Shown here: positions 59,685 through 64,000 of the stretch, piece by piece
Layout of the letters: each line of letters starts with the position of its first letter
Position numbering within the stretch: the first letter of the stretch is position 1
Source: Teichococcus wenyumeiae
GTDB taxonomy: Bacteria; Pseudomonadota; Alphaproteobacteria; Acetobacterales; Acetobacteraceae
NCBI RefSeq assembly: GCF_003696345.1
Contig: NZ_RFLX01000002.1
Coordinates: 248,001-312,000 of the forward strand
DNA length: 64,000 nucleotides
Direction of reading: 5' to 3'
The notes under the pieces: generated by a model
The model's database searches: none
The model's input: only the letters and a program-made list of their open reading frames with translations
Told to the model about the DNA's origin: nothing
Translations under genes and position numbers: made by a program

Positions 59685-60143
59685 TCAGCCCCGTGTCCGG
59701 TCCAGCCCCGCCTGCCCACGGCTGCGGGCAATGGCGTCGCCCACCTCATTGGGCACCACGCGCTTGCCCACCGGCGCCAGCGAGGCCGCCGCCAGCTTCA
59801 GATGCGCCCAGGCGAAAGGCAGGCCGATGATGGTGACCGCCGCCGCCGCCGCCAGGGTCAGATGCGCGATGCAGAGCCAGATGCCGGCCAGCAGGAACCA
59901 CAGGATATTGGCCAGCCAGCCTAGCGGCCCGTTGCTGAGGGTGGGGCGGCCGGTCAGTTCCTCGGCGGTGACGATGGTGTTGCCGAAGGGCAGCAGGCTG
60001 TAGCCGGCCAGCATCAGGCAGGCGCGCGCCCAGGGCAGGCCGATGATGGTCAGCGCCATCACCAGCGCGGCGGCCAGCCACATCAGCGCCGGGATGAAGC
60101 CCAGGCCAGGGATGTTCCACAGGATGTTCAGCAGCAGGGCCAT
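59685..60143 (-). CDS. YccF-domain inner membrane protein
   Basis: A 152-residue protein with two YccF-type repeats, each with a membrane helix pair: NILWNIPGLGFIPALMWLAA with LTIIGLPWARACLMLAGYSL, and NILWFLLAGIWLCIAHLTLA with VTIIGLPFAWAHLKLAAASL. The L-T-I-I-G-L-P blocks are characteristic. Function is unknown in the family. It is the first gene of the run that includes the amine oxidase and the lipid transporter, two bases away. Confidence 0.9.
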   Translation of the reverse strand: MALLLNILWNIPGLGFIPALMWLAAALVMALTIIGLPWARACLMLAGYSLLPFGNTIVTAEELTGRPTLSNGPLGWLANILWFLLAGIWLCIAHLTLAAAAAVTIIGLPFAWAHLKLAAASLAPVGKRVVPNEVGDAIARSRGQAGLDRTRG

Positions 60144-60263
60144 AGGGTGTCCAGAAGGATGGTGCGGCCGGCAGAGCGAAGCCGCGAAAAAGAAGCCGCC
60201 ACGGAAGTGGAATGCTGGCCCCGGCGGGGCGGTTGCCGCAGGGCCGCCATGCGTCCCGGCCCC

Positions 60264-61433
60264 TCAGGGCCGGTGGAGGTCATGCACCTGGATGCCGCTG
60301 CCGGGCGGCGGCATGGCCAGCCAGTGGCCGTGCCGCAGCGTCGCGCGGGTATCCTCCAGCCCGGCGCGCCAGTGCTCGCGCATCGCGCCGGTGGAGAATT
60401 CATAGTCCTTCGCCTGCCCCTCATGCGCCTGCTGGCGGTAGATCAGGTGCAGGATCACCACCTCCGGCAGCCGCTCCAGCCGCTGCCTCAGGGCCCGTTG
60501 GCCCTCGTCCAGCCGCTCCTCCGGCACCAGGGCCAGGGCGCGGCGCAGTTCCAGCTCCAGCGCGCGGATGCGGCGATAGGCATCGGTCACCAGCCGGGTG
60601 CGGCTGCTGTACTGGATGTCCTTCTGCCGGGACAGCACCCCGGGCATGGCGCGCGGCACGGCGCCGCGCGCGCTGAAGAGGTCCACCTGGAAGGCCAGGG
60701 TGTTCCGCTCCCCCAGATTCTCCAGCAGATGCGCCAGCGGCGTGTTGGAGACCAGCCCGCCATCCCAGTAGTGCTGCCCGCCCACCCGCACCATGGGCAG
60801 CGCCGGCGGCAGGGCGCCGGAGGCCATCACATGCTCCGCCCCGATGCGCGTGGTGGCCGTGTCGAAATAGGCGAAATTGCCGCTGCCCACATTCACCGCG
60901 CCCACCGAGAAGCGGATGTCGCCGTTGTTCAGCCGCCCCCAGTCCACCAGCCGCCGCAGCGTCTCCCGCAAAGGCGCGCTGTCGTAGAAGGCCGTGGCGG
61001 TCCGGGAGCCGGGGGCGGAGAGCCAGGGGTTCGGCACATTGGGCGTGAAGAAGCCGGGCTGGCCCTGCAGCATGGTCAGCGCCGCCGAGGCCTCGTGCCG
61101 CCATTGCCGCATCCAGTCCCCGGCATCCAGCACCTCCGGCAGGTCCAGCCCATAGGGCCAGAGCCGCTCCGTGGTGATGGTGTCCCAGAACTCGTGCAGG
61201 GCGGCGAGGCGCCGCTCCGGCGGGTTGCCGGCGATCAGCGCGCCATTCGCCGCGCCGATCGAGACGCCGGCGATCCAGTCCAGCCCGATCCCGGCCTCCT
61301 GCAGCCCCTCGAAGACCCCGGCCTGGAAGGCGCCCAGCGCGCCGCCGCCCTGCAACACCAGGGCGACGCGCCGGCAGCCTTCCGGGCGCCAGTCGGGCGC
61401 CGGGGGGCGGGCCTGCGTGTGGGGTTGGTCCAT
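60264..61433 (-). CDS. Patatin-like phospholipase (DUF3734-type C-terminus)
   Basis: A 389-residue lipid hydrolase. VALVLQGGGALGAFQAGVFE forms the oxyanion glycine loop, GVSIGAANGALIAG the nucleophile motif with Ser58, and HYWDGGLVSNTPLA the catalytic Asp (D-G). The C-terminal third (YSSRTRLVTDAYRRIRALEL to the end) matches the DUF3734 extension found in alphaproteobacterial patatins. Start ATG 61433 was chosen because family similarity begins soon after; the frame continues open upstream. It is separate from the Mla run by 120 bases. Confidence 0.9.
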   Translation of the reverse strand: MDQPHTQARPPAPDWRPEGCRRVALVLQGGGALGAFQAGVFEGLQEAGIGLDWIAGVSIGAANGALIAGNPPERRLAALHEFWDTITTERLWPYGLDLPEVLDAGDWMRQWRHEASAALTMLQGQPGFFTPNVPNPWLSAPGSRTATAFYDSAPLRETLRRLVDWGRLNNGDIRFSVGAVNVGSGNFAYFDTATTRIGAEHVMASGALPPALPMVRVGGQHYWDGGLVSNTPLAHLLENLGERNTLAFQVDLFSARGAVPRAMPGVLSRQKDIQYSSRTRLVTDAYRRIRALELELRRALALVPEERLDEGQRALRQRLERLPEVVILHLIYRQQAHEGQAKDYEFSTGAMREHWRAGLEDTRATLRHGHWLAMPPPGSGIQVHDLHRP

Positions 61434-61639
61434 GGCGGAAGTCCTGTGGGGCAAAGGAACGGCTCGGCCACAGATTGTGCGCCGGGCCGCCGCTTGCCAG
61501 GGCCGCCCCGCCTGTGCCCCCCGCCGCGCGCAAGAATTGAAGGTCGTACGTGTTCGGCTTTCTCCCCTTTTGGCATAAGTGGAGGCTGGGCCGCGCCACC
61601 GCCGCCCGCACCACAAGTGTTCACGGGGCGTAGCGATTG

Positions 61640-62230
61640 ATGCAGCAGCAGGACGGCAAGCAGCAACAGGGCATCCGCTGGCATCTGCGCCAGGCCACGG
61701 CTGCGCGGCACGAGGCCGTGGATGCGCTGGGCAGCGCCTTCCCGCTGGAAACGCCGCAGGGCTACCGCCGCTTCCTGCGCGCCCATGCCCGCGCCCTGCC
61801 GGCGGTGGAACAGGGGCTGGAGGCCGCCGGCATCGCCAGCCTGCTGCCGGACTGGCCGGGACGCGCCCGCCGCGCCGCCCTGGAGGCCGACCTCACGGTG
61901 CTGGGCATCGCCGTGCCCTCTGCCCTGCACTTCGCTCCGCCGGCCGGCCCGGCGGCGGTGCTGGGGGCGGCCTATGTGCTGGAAGGCTCCCGCTTCGGCA
62001 ACGGCATGCTGCTGCGGCAGGTGCAGGCGGCGGGCGACACTTGCGCCTCAGCCGCCACCGCCTATCTCGGCCATAAGGCCTCCTGGCCCGCCTTCCTGGC
62101 ACAGTTGGAACAGCAGCTCGCCGACCCTGCCCTCTGGCACGGGGCGGTGGAAGGTGCGCTGGCCGCCTTTGCCTGCTTCCACGCCGCCCTGGCCGCTGAG
62201 CAGGCCGAGGAACCACTGCTGCATGCCTGA
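61640..62230 (+). CDS. Biliverdin-producing haem oxygenase
   Basis: Opens haem to biliverdin, the chromophore of bacterial phytochromes. The 196-residue product has LRQATAARHEAVDALGSAFP near its N-terminus, where His24 is the likely proximal haem ligand, and VLEGSRFGNGMLLRQVQAAG in the distal helix, with the G-S-x-x-G-x-G pattern of bacterial (BphO-like) haem oxygenases. A TTG directly before the ATG is an alternative start. Its stop overlaps the phytochrome start by 8 bases, so the two are coupled, and the enzyme supplies the sensor with its pigment. Confidence 0.9.
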   Translation: MQQQDGKQQQGIRWHLRQATAARHEAVDALGSAFPLETPQGYRRFLRAHARALPAVEQGLEAAGIASLLPDWPGRARRAALEADLTVLGIAVPSALHFAPPAGPAAVLGAAYVLEGSRFGNGMLLRQVQAAGDTCASAATAYLGHKASWPAFLAQLEQQLADPALWHGAVEGALAAFACFHAALAAEQAEEPLLHA

Positions 62231-64000
62231 CGCTTCCACCCTGCTGCCGGATTCCTCTCCCGGCGAGGCCTTCGACCTCACCAATTGCGACCGCGAGCCG
62301 ATCCACCTGCTGGGTGCCATCCAGCCCATCGGCTTCCTGATCGCCACCTCCCCCGATTGGCGCATCCAGCGCGTTTCGGCGAATGTGGCGCAGTATCTCG
62401 GCCGCCCGCCCGAGGCGCTGCTGGGCACGCTGCTCCCCGACCTCTTCACGCGTGAGGTGCTGCACGAGATCGGCGGCCGCCTGCACCTGCTGCGCGGCCC
62501 CAATGCGCTGGAGCGGCTCTTCGGCCTGCCGCTGCGCGAGGGCGGCGCGCCCTTCGACCTCGCCGTGCACATGGCCGGGGAACAGATCGTCATCGAGGCC
62601 GAGCCCTCGGACCTGGAAGACGCGCTGGAAGCCGCCACCACCGTGCGCTCCATGATCACCCGCCTGCAGCAGGCGGAGGGCTTCGAGGCGCTGTGCAAGG
62701 AAGCGGTGCGGCAGATCCGGGGCCTCACCGGCTTCTCCCGCGTCATGCTCTACCGCTTCCACCATGACGGCACCGGCGAGGTGATCGCGGAATCGGCCGC
62801 CTCCTTTGTCGATTCCTTCATGGGGCTGCGCTTCCCGGCCTCCGACATCCCGAAGCAGGCCCGGCTGCTCTATGAGCGCAACTGGCTGCGGCTGATCGGC
62901 GACACGGGGGCCGAGCCGGTGGCCATCCTGCCGCAGCGCGACGCGGGCGGGCAGCCGCTGGACCTCTCGCTCAGCGTGCTGCGCTCGGTCTCGCCCACCC
63001 ATGTCGAATACCTGCGCAACATGGGGGTGGCCGCCTCCATGTCGATCTCGGTGCTGCGCAAGGGCAAGCTCTGGGGCCTGATCGCCTGCCACCATACCGA
63101 GCCGCTGCGCGTGCCCTTCGAGCGCCGGACCGCCGCCGAGCTCTTCGCCCAGGTGCTCTCCCTGCAACTGGAGAGCCGGGAGCGGGAGATGGACCAGGCG
63201 CGGGAGACCGCGGCCAACAAGGTGCACAACCGGCTGATGGCCTCGCTCGGCGCCATGCGCCCGGGCAGCCGCAGCCTGGCCGATTTCCTGGAGATGCTGG
63301 CCGAGGTGCTGCCCTGCGACGGCGTCGGCCTCTGGTCCGCCCATGGCACGGCGCTGCGCGGCAGCACGCCGGGCACCGAGGATTTCGCCGCCCTGGTGCG
63401 CTTCCTCAACCGCGCCGCCTCCGGCACCATCTATGCCACCCACCGGCTGGGCGAGGTCTTCGAGCCCGCCCGCGCCTTCGCCGACCGCGCGGCGGGGCTG
63501 CTGGCCATCCCGCTCTCGCGCGGGCCGCGCGACTACCTCGTCTTCTTCCGCCGGCAGGTCTCCCATGCCGTGACCTGGGCGGGCGACCCCAACAAGCCGG
63601 TCACGATGGGCCCGGACGGCGTCCGGATCGCCCCGCGCAAGAGCTTCGCCGCCTGGCGGGAGATGGTGGACGGCCACAGCGCCCCCTGGACCGAGACCGA
63701 CATGCAGACCGCCGAGCGGCTGCGCGTGACGCTGCTGGAAGTGGTGCTGCAGCTCTCGGACCTGGCGGAGCGGGAGCGGCGCGTGGCGCAGGAGCGGCAG
63801 GAGATCCTGATCGCCGAGCTGAACCACCGCGTGCGCAACATCCTGGGCCTGATCCGCGGCCTGGTGAAGCAGAGCCAGGGCAATGCCTCCTCGGTGGAGG
63901 ATTTCGCCACCATGATCGGCGGCCGCATCCAGGCCCTGGCCCGCGCGCATGACCAGATCACCGCCGACAAGTGGCAGCCGGCGCCGCTGGCCGACCTCGT
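62223..64000 (+). CDS. bphP: Bacteriophytochrome with HWE-type histidine kinase, 3' end cut by window edge
   Basis: Red/far-red light sensor. Cys22 (LTNCDREPIHLLGAIQPIGF) is the predicted biliverdin-binding residue of the PAS domain. The GAF domain carries FPASDIPKQARLLYERNWLR (residues 204-223), and a PHY domain follows to about residue 505. ELNHRVRNILGLIRGLVKQS (from Glu532) is the phosphoacceptor region of an HWE/HisKA_2-type kinase, with His535 as the likely phosphorylated residue. The catalytic ATP domain continues beyond the window. Its ATG lies inside the end of the haem oxygenase gene. Confidence 0.93.
   Translation, partial: MPDASTLLPDSSPGEAFDLTNCDREPIHLLGAIQPIGFLIATSPDWRIQRVSANVAQYLGRPPEALLGTLLPDLFTREVLHEIGGRLHLLRGPNALERLFGLPLREGGAPFDLAVHMAGEQIVIEAEPSDLEDALEAATTVRSMITRLQQAEGFEALCKEAVRQIRGLTGFSRVMLYRFHHDGTGEVIAESAASFVDSFMGLRFPASDIPKQARLLYERNWLRLIGDTGAEPVAILPQRDAGGQPLDLSLSVLRSVSPTHVEYLRNMGVAASMSISVLRKGKLWGLIACHHTEPLRVPFERRTAAELFAQVLSLQLESREREMDQARETAANKVHNRLMASLGAMRPGSRSLADFLEMLAEVLPCDGVGLWSAHGTALRGSTPGTEDFAALVRFLNRAASGTIYATHRLGEVFEPARAFADRAAGLLAIPLSRGPRDYLVFFRRQVSHAVTWAGDPNKPVTMGPDGVRIAPRKSFAAWREMVDGHSAPWTETDMQTAERLRVTLLEVVLQLSDLAERERRVAQERQEILIAELNHRVRNILGLIRGLVKQSQGNASSVEDFATMIGGRIQALARAHDQITADKWQPAPLADL

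Overview
The window reads as ordinary chromosome of a GC-rich alphaproteobacterium, most likely an Acetobacteraceae member close to Roseomonas (inference). Pointers are proteins typical of Alphaproteobacteria (COQ9-like, DUF1013/TrcR-like, FlbT, an HWE-type histidine kinase, the obgE-proB-proA-nadD-rsfS-rlmH order) and a membrane-associated GMC dehydrogenase with a three-haem cytochrome c, as in acetic acid bacteria and relatives. There is no insertion sequence, integrase, phage module, CRISPR array or rRNA operon. One tRNA gene, tRNA-Ser(CGA), is present.

Region by region: 1-3.5 kb holds a truncated glycosyltransferase, an AT-rich spacer, galE and three very small genes. 3.7-10.6 kb holds tRNA-Ser, then rplU-rpmA, and the tightly packed obgE-proB-proA-nadD-rsfS-rlmH run (ribosome maturation, proline and NAD synthesis). 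10.6-14.9 kb holds an AbrB-type membrane protein, then an acyltransferase-waaA-lpxK lipid A/Kdo operon. 15-18.8 kb is a three-gene gluconate/sugar-type dehydrogenase operon (small subunit, flavoprotein, cytochrome c). 19-25 kb holds two glycosyltransferases, two hydrolases, an epimerase-like protein and a TPR protein. 25-32.5 kb holds a GST and the glutamate synthase operon in the order gltD, a DUF2059 gene, gltB, with a candidate sigma-54 promoter in front of gltD. 32.7-37 kb holds an NDUFA9-like protein, a DUF1013 protein, two divergent DUF465 (YdcH-like) genes and purEK. 37-41 kb holds an OmpA-like porin, a secreted four-cysteine protein, coq9, def and rpsU. 40.8-48 kb holds an RND pump, an MFS pump and a degenerate AMP-binding protein. 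48-54.6 kb holds gamma-glutamyltransferase, a lone flbT, a TPR-methyltransferase and fhs. 54.7-60.1 kb is a six-gene run containing an MCE/Mla lipid transporter. The end carries a patatin and a haem oxygenase-bacteriophytochrome pair cut by the window edge.

Genes that plausibly work together: WaaA, LpxK and the acyltransferase build Kdo2-lipid A; the Mla-type ABC system moves phospholipid; the haem oxygenase makes the biliverdin that the phytochrome binds; GltB and GltD form glutamate synthase, feeding glutamate to ProB and ProA.

The most unusual items are an RsfS protein carrying a histone H1-like basic N-terminal extension and an acidic tail, the DUF2059 gene inserted between gltD and gltB behind a possible sigma-54 promoter, an AMP-binding protein lacking its P-loop and catalytic lysine, an orphan flbT, and a paired inverted repeat unit near 25.1 kb. 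I found no convincing multi-gene system that is wholly new.
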